From Astrothelium macrocarpum (taxonomy: Eukaryota > Ascomycota > Dothideomycetes > Trypetheliales > Trypetheliaceae): DNA of 64,000 bases. The stretch lies in assembly GCA_021030915.1 (NCBI GenBank), contig JAGEMR010000028.1:124001-188000 (forward strand), written 5' to 3'. The notes below the pieces were generated by a model. That model was not told the DNA's origin, did not search any database, and worked only from the letters and a program-made list of their open reading frames with translations. Both the position numbers and the translations under genes were made by a program. Positions 45,011 to 55,599 of this stretch are shown one piece after another; position 1 is the stretch's first letter; the number at the start of each line of letters is the position of its first letter.

Positions 45011-47276
45011 GCTTCTTGCCTCTTGGCTACAATTGACCAGCCTCATCCTTTACTCAGCAGGCTTCTACGGACTTTGGTTACACGATGACAAAAATATGGG
45101 AAGGCCTCCTTCGTGGAGTGAGCCGTTCTCAATATGACGTGTCTCGCGGCATTGAGTCAATTGGTCTAGAGAGCTGTTCGTTTGGAAGATTGCGTAATCT
45201 GCTTTACCGTTTCTGGTGGCTTATTTGAGGGGGCGTTCCGGCTTTGCAGTATTAATGACTTTTTGCTTTGTCCATATCTTTTTTGCGGCTTTCATAGAGC
45301 AGGTTTGGTGTATTGGATTTTACCTAAAGTCTGAACGATGAGTTTTATGAAATGAGATCGGTTCTCTAAAGAAAGTAACTAGAATGCAGTCATTTCCCAT
45401 CATTATCAGGAACGTGCCCCAATCTGAACTCGGAGCTATCTTCAGAACTGGTTTATGTGCAAGGGCACTCTTGGAAAATACTTGCAAGGTATCGGTATAG
45501 GTCTGTTATATGATCATCGCCAACTTGCTCTGTTAGTACCGCAAAACCCGACCTTGCTAATGCCAATTCGACAAGCGCTCTACGCGGGGAGACTATGTAC
45601 AGCACGGCAGTCTCTAATCAGCTAACCTCACATGACTGTAATCAACTAAACTACATCCTATCCAGCTACTATCCATTCGACCACCACAGGTGTGGCAAAG
45701 AAGCTGCGGTTCAGGAGCAACCACATTTTTCTTCACCGTTGTCATTATTCTCGGGCAATCTCGATGGCAGGGAACATCGCACCGTTCCCGCACAAGCTGG
45801 CTCAAGATTGGGGTCAGGTAGATCGCACTGTGTGGGCACGGTGGCCATCGATGATCTGTTGCTCGTAATGCACACAAAGAAGTGTTGAAAGTGACGCAAG
45901 CAAACAAGCATGTACTGCTGGTGCGTTTCCACGAAGGGTGAGTGTCTCTCTTATGCCGGTGTCTCGTCCACTGTTCCTGCTGCTTGAGCTTCATAGTTTT
46001 CTCCTGAGTCGTCTCGGAAGGCGAATTCTCCAAGGTCAACGATTTGGCGTCATTGCTTAAACCTTAGCCATCTTTTGGTCTACATTTCTTGCTTAGTTGC
46101 TCTGCACGCTTGGACTCACACTGAATAGCTTGATGGCCAATGTTGGTCCTTTTCGGGACATCGTCCTTAATCTCTATAGTTGAATCCGATGGCAAGCTGG
46201 TCAAAAGCTTGTGCTTATAGATGAGACCCTCCAACACTACATTTTAATCGTGGATACACTTTCATAGATTGGGGTCTAGGAGTGACTGTCTATACATTGT
46301 ACGGCACGAGCGTCAAATCGACCCATGCACGCGCATGTGCCAGTTCCACATTTCGGCGATCATCCGACCCGAGTGAGAAGCTATATGGGGCTGTGTATAC
46401 AAAGCTGTATTCACTCGTCGTGCCCTGCTCTTGGCGCTATAAGGGGGTTTCGGTCGACGTTGATATTGTTTGCCTCTCCTCATCTAAGGGAAATATAGAT
46501 GTTCCTGGTCTACTTGATGGACTGCTGCTGGGAAATACCATCGACTTCGTCAATCTCGCTTGGGGAAACGAGCTGATTCCCTTTTAGGTAGCAAGAGTCA
46601 GCGTGAGCAATCTGTGGAGGCCAGCAGGAGTTCCAAGATCGTGGTCGTTCAATCTCTGCCTTTATCAAATTTAGTTTCGCCACAGTGTCGGCCCTTGCTG
46701 ATACTTCTCGACAGGCGAAGAGTTTTATTTTCCGTTCATCGATTGAGTCGAGCTCCAAGAACCTGCGCCGATTCTGATAGAGCTTGATCAAAAAGTTTGC
46801 ACAGCACATGAGAATGAATTTCTTGCTTCTCCAGGTGGACCATCTAAGCAGCATCGCTTGGCTTTTAATTGTTTATCATTTGAGTATTTCTTCATGGAGC
46901 TTTTTAATGCATGGTTTTTCCGCAGATACGGCTGTTGCTGCTCGCTTTCTTTTCGTCATTATAGCCTAATGGCTCGGTTGTTTCTAAGGTGCCTCAACAA
47001 CGAGAATCCTATCGAGTTCTAGCTCGTAAGAGGACGGTAGACAAAGAAAGAGCATGGACAATGACTACTTGTGTAATATCGCGGAGGTTTCACGATGCCC
47101 TATTTTCCCCTCCGATCTGGCAATTTTTCTAGTCAGCAAATTGTTGGAGCTGACCGACATCTCGTAACTTTCTAATGGCGACTTTTGCAGGGAAGAAGGA
47201 AGCTCGATTGTAGTTCTGAACTTTAAACTACCGCCAAGTGCTATAGCTGGAGATGGAATATTCTGCAACAAACTTA
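45011..47276. other. Intergenic region without supported gene
   Basis: This 2.27 kb region lies between the C2H2 and ankyrin genes, which converge here. ORFs of up to 141 codons occur on both strands without recognisable motifs. Nothing else is seen. Confidence 0.45.
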
Positions 47277-47552
47277 TCAGTTCCAATCATTCAAACCACA
47301 GACTTGACAAAAGTCGTAGCGATACTGGTAAATCAATTCCTCCACACTGTCCTCATCCGCACTGTCCTCCTCCGCACTGTCCTCCTCCGCACTGTCCTCC
47401 TCCGCACTGTCCTCCTCCGCACTGTCATCCTCTGCACTACCATAGTCTGCAGCCGCCTCCCAATAGCTGGATGCATTCGCCTTTCTACTGTCCTCGTACG
47501 TGCCCGTCGACTCGTTACACTCGCATATTTCGGGACTTTGGATGTTCGGTAA
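47277..47552 (-). other. In-frame coding extension after UAG of the ankyrin gene
   Basis: Reading on past the TAG at 47553-47555 in the same frame gives 91 further codons to a TGA at 47277-47279. The segment has a Cys pair (ICEC), a run of AEEDS repeats encoded by the 15 bp minisatellite, and a non-repetitive end (VEELIYQYRYDFCQVC). Acidic tails are common in fungal ankyrin proteins of this type, so this looks like the ancestral C-terminus, now cut off or reached only by readthrough. Confidence 0.6.
47346..47435. repeat. 15 bp coding minisatellite, six copies
   Basis: The unit ACTGTCCTCCTCCGC (+ strand) occurs four times exactly, at 47361, 47376, 47391 and 47406, with a variant copy on each side. 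On the minus strand it encodes AEEDS in the frame of the ankyrin gene extension. Confidence 0.9.
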
Positions 47553-50236
47553 CTAGATGGGAGGGTCGTGGTAGTAAGGGCAGAGGTGCTCAACGCCTTT
47601 CCAAAGCCCTTCAAAGTGTATTCTCGTGTACCATCTAGTGTATAGCGGCTTGCGATGATGAGGTGTTTCTTTCCGCATTGTACCGATGTCGTACCCGCAT
47701 CGCGCCAGAGCGGCGTCCCAGAGATCGCCGCGATAACCACCAAGTCGGTGTTCTCGATCGCCCCAAGTGTTCGGGCAATATGCACGCTGCGAGACTGACT
47801 GATTATAACAATCAATTGCCGATACATCTCCACCTTTCTGGATTAAGAGCATTATAGATTTCAGCTCTTCAATGACGTCCCAAGAGTGTCTGGCGTTCAG
47901 GATACTAATATGGAGACACGTTCGCTTATAATAATCTCGAGCGTTTATCTCAGCACCTCGCTCAAGAAGCAACGCAAATCTAGCGGCATCATAGCCGTCA
48001 ACGTAGCCGTTGGCCAACAAGTGCAGCACAGTGGAACCTCTGTCATCTCTGGATTCCACATCGATGAATGGCCCGGCAAGATCCATCATAAGTCCCATCG
48101 TTTCCTTCAACATGAGCGAGAGTAGGGGAAAGGTGTTGAATTGTCATACTCACAAGGGTTCCAGAGCTTGTTGCAGTCGCTTCAAAGGCACTTGGCTCAG
48201 TTTCACCTCGAGATACACCCGTGAGAGTAGGATCTGCACCAGCCAACAGTAGGTGGCGGCGAACTTCTATGACTTGGAGCAGTTCATCACTTTCCATTTC
48301 ACCGTCGAGGTTTTGTATACATAAAGGGGTAGCAAGGCTACCGCGAGTCAGTCGACGTGTCCCGAAGCTGGAAATTGATTGTGGAGTAGCAAGGGACATA
48401 CAATTCGTTGCTGGATGAATTGATTGGATCTACAGCCAGTTCATCAACATCAGCGCCTTGATCGATTAGGAACTTGCACATTCTTGGTTGATCCGAAGCG
48501 TACTGACGCCAATGAGTATGTATATATAGGCGACACAGTTTACGAGCTACTTACGTGGAGCAACGGTGTCCCGAAACAGTCTCGATCTCTCAAAGTCCCT
48601 CGATGCTGTGAAATTAAGCTTTGAAGTCCCTCAACATCTCCTTTTCGAACCAATGAAAATATTAGGGAATCCTTCGGAAGAGTTCTGCCGATTGAAATGA
48701 ATGGATTCTTGGAAAAACCACCTTTTGTGACCTGCGTCTGGTAGAGGTGAGCGGTGAGTACTGACGAGCCGTGAGAATGATGAAAGAAAGTTTTCATTTT
48801 CATCAAATGCTCTGTCGTTTGGCATGGGTCTTCGAATATATGACCTTCTGTGGTAACATCTTTCAGTGTTCTTTCCCGTAGAGTGATTACCGTTGTACAC
48901 CTTCCACACCTTCTTTCTATGGTTTTATAGCTTTGGAGCAGTTTACCTTTGCTGATGATCGAAGAGGACGGAGCTATACAGCTAGATCAATCGATATTCC
49001 ATTGGTAAAGAAGATAGCAGATAGGCTGACTCACATCTCGTATTCACGTCTATGCTTCTGGATGCTGTCACAAGACCGCAAAAGCGCTTTATCTCACGAC
49101 TGCTAACATCTTCATTGCCATCATCTGATGTTCTCTTTCTCTTCTTCGGCTGAGAGCCGTTATTCAAAGTTTGCTCCTCAGAAATGTGCTGCAAAAGCGA
49201 CGCAAGTTCATCGATGACAGCATTTGCTTCATCCTCCTGGACCGTGCCTTGCTTTCGATCGATAAGCGACGCAAGCCTTTGGATGATGTCCATGAAGTCC
49301 GATTCGTCTTCGGGTGCCGTCTCTTTAGCTTTTGACGGACCGGACATTACTAAAGGGGGACGCTCATCGTGACACGGAGTCTGAGCTGGCGGCGCTGAGA
49401 GTTGTGCCTGGATAGCGTTCAGAAGGCCACAAAGGATATTATTCGACTGTTGTGATATCTCAGTGGTATCATCGATCTTCTTGAGGATTGATTCGACAGC
49501 AGTATGAAGTTGATTGGTCGAGGAATCCCTTAATTCTTTCACACTACCGTTTAAGCTGCTTATTCCAGTGTTTTGTTGTCCGATCAGTGTCAACTGCCTG
49601 ACATGGCTGGCGGTATTTTCAACGACGGCATTGTCGAGTTCAACAACGTGCCGCTGGCAAGACTTTGTTACGTTGCTATCCCTCTATCAGTCGATAAATC
49701 ATGAACATGACTGTGGGGATCAGATCCTGTGCTATGCTCTGAACCAGAAGCTTCTCGCACCGAAGTAAAGATAGAAAGACTGATAGCTTGGTCACCGAAG
49801 AAATGTGAACCTACAACTGAAGAAGCTGAAGCTGAGATTGAAGCACCGTGAAATGATGGGTTACTTCCTTCCAGATCTGCTTAAAAATTTTCTCTTCTAA
49901 GACAGGCGTGACCGATTTTTTCCAAATTTGTTTTACCTTGGATGCATTTGGATTAGGTTGTCCTTTTTGGATTTGTTTTTCATACCGCTGTAGGTCTTCA
50001 CTACAGGCTTTGACACGGTCCGTTAAGTTTTGGATATCAGCTTGCGGATCGTCCAGCACGTTACAACTTCGTATCTGGGCTAATAATTTTTGGAGATCTT
50101 TGATGGCAGACGCAAGCGCTTTAGTTTGTTGCGACCCATTGCGATAATTTGATAGAACTTGGAAAATAAAACGTGCGCTTTTCACACCCAAATCAACAAA
50201 AGCAATCACGTTAGCGCCAGCACTGATGGCCTCCAT
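47553..50236 (-). CDS. STAND-type N-terminal domain plus ankyrin repeats
   Basis: The model is complement(join(47553..48104,48154..48337,48402..48502,48555..48973,49035..49675,49815..50236)), 772 aa, with all phases closing. Residues 1-60 (MEAISAGANVIAFVDLGVKSARFIFQVL...) match the helical N-terminal domain found on fungal NACHT/STAND and ankyrin proteins, followed by a coiled-coil-like stretch. The middle has a basic nuclear-signal-like PKKRKR and a CGRC motif. The C-terminal third has ankyrin repeats (SLVRKGDVEGLQSLISQ, GTPLLHYASDQPRMCKFLIDQGADVDE, LLLAGADPTL, GSTVLHLLANGY, LLLERGAEINARD). No P-loop or NACHT is seen. The family is linked to self/non-self and immune-like signalling; that role is inferred here. 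The stop at 47553 may be premature. Confidence 0.75.
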
Positions 50237-50409
50237 CGATGTAAAGAAAGTTAGGGTAAAAGACGGAAAGACGAGGGCGGAATCGAAGAATGAGAGAACT
50301 TGAGATGCCTAAAAGCGGACATGGGAGTATTAAGAGCTTCACTGTTGGGGTCTGTGTCTATTAAGTTGTTATACATCGCCGCCTCCTGATTCAGCCTCGT
50401 GAAAGCCTT

Positions 50410-50589
50410 CACCAGGGGTCGACACAAGAAATGTCGTGTGTACCAGGGTCAATTTACTTAGGTGAGCTAAGCAGTCTAAGCCAAACATAGAATTTATACA
50501 GAATTGTGCTAGATATGATAGGCATAAATTGCTTAGCTCATCTAAGTAAACTGACCCTGGTACGACATTTCTTGTGTCGACCCCTGGTG
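50410..50589. mobile_element. 180 bp foldback MITE with ~70 bp terminal inverted repeats
   Basis: The left arm (50410-50482) and the reverse complement of the right arm (50521-50589) both begin CACCAGGGGTCGACACAAGA and match for about 70 bp with a 4 nt TGTG insertion in the left arm. The loop is about 38 bp and AT-rich. The element is flanked by CCTT (50406-50409 and 50590-50593), a candidate 4 bp target duplication. No ORF is present, so it is non-autonomous. It lies between the divergent ankyrin and rrp9 starts. Confidence 0.88.
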
Positions 50590-50768
50590 CCTTCGACATT
50601 CTACGGCGGCGAAGTTGCATGCTTTGGTAGCGAATGGCGGACGTAGCTCAGCCGGCGGCAGACATTGGATTGTATCTTTGCCAAGGTTTCGCCGATCACA
50701 GATGCGGACTGAAAAACGACTTTCGAACTTTTTTCCAAGCTACATTACAATTCGCTATACCACATAGC

Positions 50769-52769
50769 ATGTCTTCATTTTTTACGACGCCTGCCTCGCA
50801 GAAAAAGCGAAAACGCACAGAGACGACGCAAGCATTATCGCAGAAACGCAGAAATGTGACTTCATCAAATAAAAGCAGCGCACGACAACCTCCCATCTCG
50901 AAGCGACGCCAGAGCCGTGATGAGTCCATATCTGGCAGCGATTCAGAAGACGATGCTCCTGGACATACTCAAGATGAAGATATCTCTGAAGACTCTGAGG
51001 ACTCAGAGTACGCAAATGAAACGGCTGCCGAACGCCGTCTTCGTTTAGCAGAGCAATACCTCGAGAATGTGCGTGAGGAAGTGGACGAGGTGGGCTTTGA
51101 TGCTGAGGATATAGACCGGGACTTGATTGCCGAGCGGCTGAAAGAAGATGTTGCAGAGACGAAGGGGAAGCTGCACAAACACATTGCAGATACTCTGGAT
51201 TGGACACGAGCGAGAAGCGCAAAGATGGCGTGGGGAGGGCATGCATGCACGGGCGTTGCGCGTGGAAAGAGCACAGATGGGGAACATGATTATCTCTATA
51301 CTGTTTCCAAGGATAATGTCGTGGTGAAGTGGGAGGTGCCAAAACCGTACATTGCGGGAGTATCGACACATACGAAGTTTAATGACGACGGTCAGGCCTC
51401 ATCGACCTCGTCTGTGGAGCCTCAATCCTCCACGAACGGCGCCAACGGACGGGCACAAAGCACCAAACGAAATCGCACGCCGCAAAAACTGGCCTACTTC
51501 TCCTGTCGTCGACCACCAGCTTCTCCTCCCTTAGCCCCGGGCGTAACTCTCCATACCGGGAAAATCCTCTGTATCGCAGCTGCACCTTCAGGGAAATATA
51601 TTGCTACTGGCGGGTCTGAAAAGCGCATCGTCATCTGGTCCGTCACCTCGCCTTCCGAGCTCGTTCCGGTAAAGACATTTACGGGACACCGAGATGCTGT
51701 ACTCTCTCTGTCTTTCCGTATTATGCTGAGTAATAAGTTACATGCAAGTAGTGGCAATATCTCTGGAGGAGCGAGTCAGATGTTCTCGGCGAGCGCAGAC
51801 AGGACGATAAAGCTTTGGGATCTGGATGCAATGGGATACGTGGAGACGCTGTTCGGGCATCAGGACTCAGTCGTAGATATTGTTGGCTGTGCTGCAGAGA
51901 CTTGTGTCAGTGTCGGGGACAGGGATCGAACGGCACGATTTTGGAGAGTGGCGGATGAGAACCAGTTAGTTTTCAGGGGCGGCGGTCTGGCGAAAGCCAA
52001 GAGCGAAGATACGCGAACGACTACTTCTAGTCGAGCAGACAAGAGAAATGGGGTGACTATGAACGGAGTAGAGGAAAAAGGCTATGCTGAAGGTAGCATT
52101 GACCGCGTTGCCCTTGTCGATGAAGAGACCTTTGTCACTGGTAGCGATAATGGTAGCATTGCACTCTGGAATATTCACAAAAAGAAACCCGTTTTCATGG
52201 TTCCACTGGCTCATGGCCTTGATCCACCAATGTCACGAGAAGAGGCTCTGGCAGAAGACCCCTCGCTTCTACAGGCTGAAGGGGGAGCTGCAGAGCAATG
52301 GAGACCGCCTCCACAGCAACCACGATGGATCACGGGTTTGGCTACGGTACCTTACTCTGATGTCGTGGTCAGTGCGAGCTGGGATGGGTATGTGAGGGCA
52401 TGGAGGATAAGTCACGACAGGAGGAAGATTGAGGCAATAGGGCCGATTCGAGTTAATGACTTACAACCTTCGACATACGGCAGTTCTGTGGAAGCTGAAA
52501 ATGGCGGCCATCTGAACAAACATCATGAGGCTGATATAGCGGAAGGAAAGTCGGTTAAAGGCATCGCGAATGACCTTGCAGTGTTCGAGAGGGGTGAACG
52601 AGGGAGAGATGGTCTCTATGTCGTTGTGGCCGTAGGAAAAGAGCATAGGCTGGGGAGGTGGAAGAAGATGAAGGGCAATAATGGCGCAGTCGTCTTTGAA
52701 GTGCCATTCAAGGACAATGTAACAAATGGTGTCACGAACGGTGTAACGAATGGTACTTCTGAGCCATGA
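50769..52769 (+). CDS. rrp9: U3 snoRNP protein Rrp9 (U3-55K)
   Basis: This is a single exon of 666 aa. Rrp9 is the WD40 protein specific to box C/D U3 snoRNP and is required for 18S rRNA processing in the nucleolus. A basic N-terminus (SQKKRKRTE, SKRRQSRDES) and an acidic patch lead into the conserved helix ETAAERRLRLAEQYLENVREEVDEVGFDAEDID. WD repeats follow (DYLYTVSKDNVVVKWEV, ATGGSEKRIVIWSV, MFSASADRTIKLWDLD, SVGDRDRTARFWRV, FVTGSDNGSIALWNI, VVSASWDGYVRAWRI, VVVAVGKEHRLGRW). The ATG at 50769 fits the family (MSSFFTTPASQKKRKR). An upstream in-frame ATG at 50634 would add 45 unlikely residues. The C-terminus has a small VTNGVTNG repeat. Confidence 0.93.
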   Translation: MSSFFTTPASQKKRKRTETTQALSQKRRNVTSSNKSSARQPPISKRRQSRDESISGSDSEDDAPGHTQDEDISEDSEDSEYANETAAERRLRLAEQYLENVREEVDEVGFDAEDIDRDLIAERLKEDVAETKGKLHKHIADTLDWTRARSAKMAWGGHACTGVARGKSTDGEHDYLYTVSKDNVVVKWEVPKPYIAGVSTHTKFNDDGQASSTSSVEPQSSTNGANGRAQSTKRNRTPQKLAYFSCRRPPASPPLAPGVTLHTGKILCIAAAPSGKYIATGGSEKRIVIWSVTSPSELVPVKTFTGHRDAVLSLSFRIMLSNKLHASSGNISGGASQMFSASADRTIKLWDLDAMGYVETLFGHQDSVVDIVGCAAETCVSVGDRDRTARFWRVADENQLVFRGGGLAKAKSEDTRTTTSSRADKRNGVTMNGVEEKGYAEGSIDRVALVDEETFVTGSDNGSIALWNIHKKKPVFMVPLAHGLDPPMSREEALAEDPSLLQAEGGAAEQWRPPPQQPRWITGLATVPYSDVVVSASWDGYVRAWRISHDRRKIEAIGPIRVNDLQPSTYGSSVEAENGGHLNKHHEADIAEGKSVKGIANDLAVFERGERGRDGLYVVVAVGKEHRLGRWKKMKGNNGAVVFEVPFKDNVTNGVTNGVTNGTSEP

Positions 52770-53354
52770 TTTGGACAACAGGTATCCATACTGTATGATG
52801 TAATGTAAGAAAATCTTTTCGGCCAAAGGATATGCCATTTCCTTGGCGGAAACCAAGATTTGGTTGCCAAAGATATCAATTGAAGCTCCTCAGCAAAGAT
52901 CAGTGAAAGTGTCCATTGTTCGTACGTGCAAATTCTGTCCCACATACGTCTAGGCCAACCAGAGAAAAATTGCCTGTGGCCAGTGACTACTCCTCAGACG
53001 CAAGAAGATAGCACGATATACCTAGGTAGAACAAGAAGACAATTTGAAAAAGTCTGTAAGCCTGTTAAGTAAGAAAATGATATTGATAACCGTGTACAGA
53101 ATTTGTTCAAGATGTATCACAGCTGGCTAAGGTTGGAAAAATGAGTGAGGAGCTGTAGAAACGACCTGATGCAAGACGGCCTGCAATTGAAAAAGATGTC
53201 GTGATTGATGGGATTCAGAACCAGGTAGAAGACATACACCAATGTAGGAATTTGAGGCCAAAGTCTATGCCATTATCTATCAGTTGTTAGCTCATATATA
53301 CACACATTAACTATGTTGGAACCAGCCCATATCGTGCAGTCATATTTCGTCGCC
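52770..53354. other. Convergent spacer rrp9/cdc43
   Basis: This 585 bp AT-rich spacer contains TACCTAGGTAGAACAA at 53019-53034, repeated exactly at 61071-61086. No gene. Confidence 0.55.
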
Positions 53355-55014
53355 TCAGCCGCCAGTGATGGACATGTAGCTATATTTCGTCTCCACGTCT
53401 GCTACACCGGCTGATTCGGTGCTCAGTACTGTATTATTCGTAGATTCTGAAATTGTAGAGGAAAAGGAAGTATTGAGGGAATCTGAAGTTCCATTAACAA
53501 TGGCTTTCCGCCATGGTAGAGACTCAAGGTATTGCCTCGTTTCCTGGGTAATACAAAGCGGCGAGTCGAATTTCTTCAGCCCAGAGTTGTCGTGTAGAGC
53601 AAGGGCGGCGAGACCAAGATATGAATGGAGGATGTCAGGCGGATCGCCCGCCATCTTTCCAAAGCCACCTATCACGTGTTGGGCTTTATCCAAGAGATAT
53701 CTGCGACTGGCGTTCTGATCGACCAAATCCTGTTTGTTGAGTATCTATGCAGACATTAATATACAATCAACTCAAAACACAACTATTCATCGAGCGGTCG
53801 GCAAAAAAGCAGGTGTGCTGTAGCAGAGCATCAATGAAAATGCGAACTTGTGCCTTACCGACAGTGTTCCAAGGGTCCACCACGCATAGCACGTATCTGC
53901 AATTTTGTTTAATCTGCCATTGAAGCCTGCCCATTGAAGCTCAAAATGCGCCTTCGATCTTTCTCGGTAAGAAATTTCACCGGCTTTCGAGGGAAAGGTA
54001 GTGAGCTTAACGAATGAGTGACTATCATGACATGTGGCCGGTGTGTCTGTCTCATCCCCATTCGTGTCGAACTCGTCTTCTTCGTCCAGGGTGGCCGTCT
54101 GTCGCGAGACTAGCCAATGTATTGTATGCGGTAGCTGGGTCAAACCCGTTGTCGAAGTCGGTGGAGTAGATGTAGTCACGCTCTCGGGCAAACATCCAAG
54201 AAGCGATAAAGCGCTTATGGCACAGTATTCAAATCCCGCTAAATAGTATCAGTCTTATGGAATAGCGGACTGGATGGCGTGGATATGGCCTACCATGAGC
54301 CTCATGAAAAGGTGCTTCAGAAATGCCGCCATCATACGTCTATCCCACATATCAGCATGAAAGAAAAAACTCTGAACACGACTCCTGTACCGAAGCCTGC
54401 TCTACACAGCGGCAAAACTTGTCTACGTTTACGTCCGGGATGCCATGCACAGGGCCTTCGACAGTACCTCTCAGCATCCATCTGATACCAGCAGCCATGT
54501 AACCGAAACGAGAGTCATGACCTCCATCTATAACGCCGTTACACAAAACTTGGCCGAAACTGCCATCATCTCTTTGTAATTTTGGTAACCATTCTAGAAT
54601 TGCTCGTCGGTCCAGGCGGCGGAAATCGTCTCTCAGAATGGCTAGGGTTTGCATGGCGAAGAATGTTGCAGAAAGGTTCGGCGGATCCCATTTTCGATTC
54701 TGTTCGGTTCTCAGCTTTCCAAAGTCAGAGCCTGGAAAGGCGCGAAAGCCGCCCTCGGGAAGCTGACATCGATAGATCCAGTCAACGTGTTCTGCTCGCT
54801 CTCCTGGGGTTACTGAGGCGTCAATAGCATTGAGGAGATCAAGTGCGGCATAGATAAAGAAGGCAAGGGACATGCGATTTGAATCGCCAGAAGTATAATG
54901 ATGTGGTAGGGGAGACTTTAAACATCGTAGCCAGTATTTGATATGCTTTTCGGTGTGGAGCACAGGTTTTTGGAGAGATGGAGGATAAACAGAGTCAATC
55001 TGAATAGCAGACAT
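53355..55014 (-). CDS. cdc43: Geranylgeranyltransferase type I beta subunit
   Basis: The model is complement(join(53355..53729,53859..54238,54294..54339,54391..55014)), 474 aa. With the Ram2-type alpha subunit it geranylgeranylates CAAX proteins such as Rho and Cdc42. Prenyltransferase repeats are visible: WIYRCQLPEGGFRAFPG, GYMAAGIRWML (the GHDSRFGYMAA motif), VEQASTYDGGISEAPFHEAHAGFEYCAISALSLLG (zinc/active site, split by two introns), LQWAGFNGRLNKIADTCYAWWTLG with zinc-binding Asp and Cys, and GGFGKMAGDPPDILHSYLGLAAL. The insert between TTGLTQLPHTIHWLV and FELQWAGF is longer than usual and acidic. The C-terminal 60 or so residues are Ser/Thr-rich. Confidence 0.93.
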
Positions 55015-55599
55015 GAGTGTATACTGACGAAAGGGGTATCAAATTGCAGGAAAACATAAAGATGGTCGAGGAAAGGAAGGACAGTTCGATGTCATCCATT
55101 TGTATCGGCTATGACGCGAATAGTAGCAAGACGGGATGAAGCAAACGAGCGGGTGAGGCTGATCCGCGCTGGCCCTGCACCGTGGGGCGTGTGGCTGGTG
55201 AAGGAGACACCTGAACCGCTACCACTAGAGCCCAATCCCAGAGCCCAGCAATTCTAGGCCCAGTCAATTAGTTGCTTTCTGCTTCAGCTGTCCCTCTCTA
55301 CAAGTCCTAGCATAGTGAGCCGTGCCATCAACCAACCCGCATTCGACCTTGTCAGGCGCGCCACAAGACCATTCACTGCTCTGATGACCCTATAACGCAA
55401 ACAACAACTCTCCTCACAATCCTACTCACGCCGCACCACTACCTTGACACCAGTAGCGCTGACTACTCACGGATCCTTAACTTGCCGGCTACGGAGATTT
55501 GTTCATTCCCTTTAAGACCAAGTTGTGCTCCTGGAGATTGGACTGGCGTAACGACAAGCTCCTTTGCTCTCCCGTCAACCCACCTCCTTCATTCATACC
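55015..55599. other. Divergent promoter region cdc43/RhoGAP gene
   Basis: This 585 bp region lies between divergent starts. It is C/T-rich near 55400-55600, as in many fungal 5' UTRs. Overlapping short ORFs at 55482-55697 are shadows of the first exon. Confidence 0.55.

Noticed and set aside
45595..46040. Overlapping 97- and 141-codon ORFs
   Set aside because: No conserved motif, no splice-compatible extension, and ordinary intergenic composition.
48917..48946. 30 nt GTAAAC..CATAG segment as an intron in the ankyrin gene
   Set aside because: Too short to splice, and it is in frame and open, so it was kept as coding sequence.
50633..50710. tRNA-like start (GGCGGACGTAGCTCAGCCGG)
   Set aside because: It resembles an acceptor plus A-box, but there is no matching 3' acceptor strand, no proper TTCRA T-loop and no anticodon arm.
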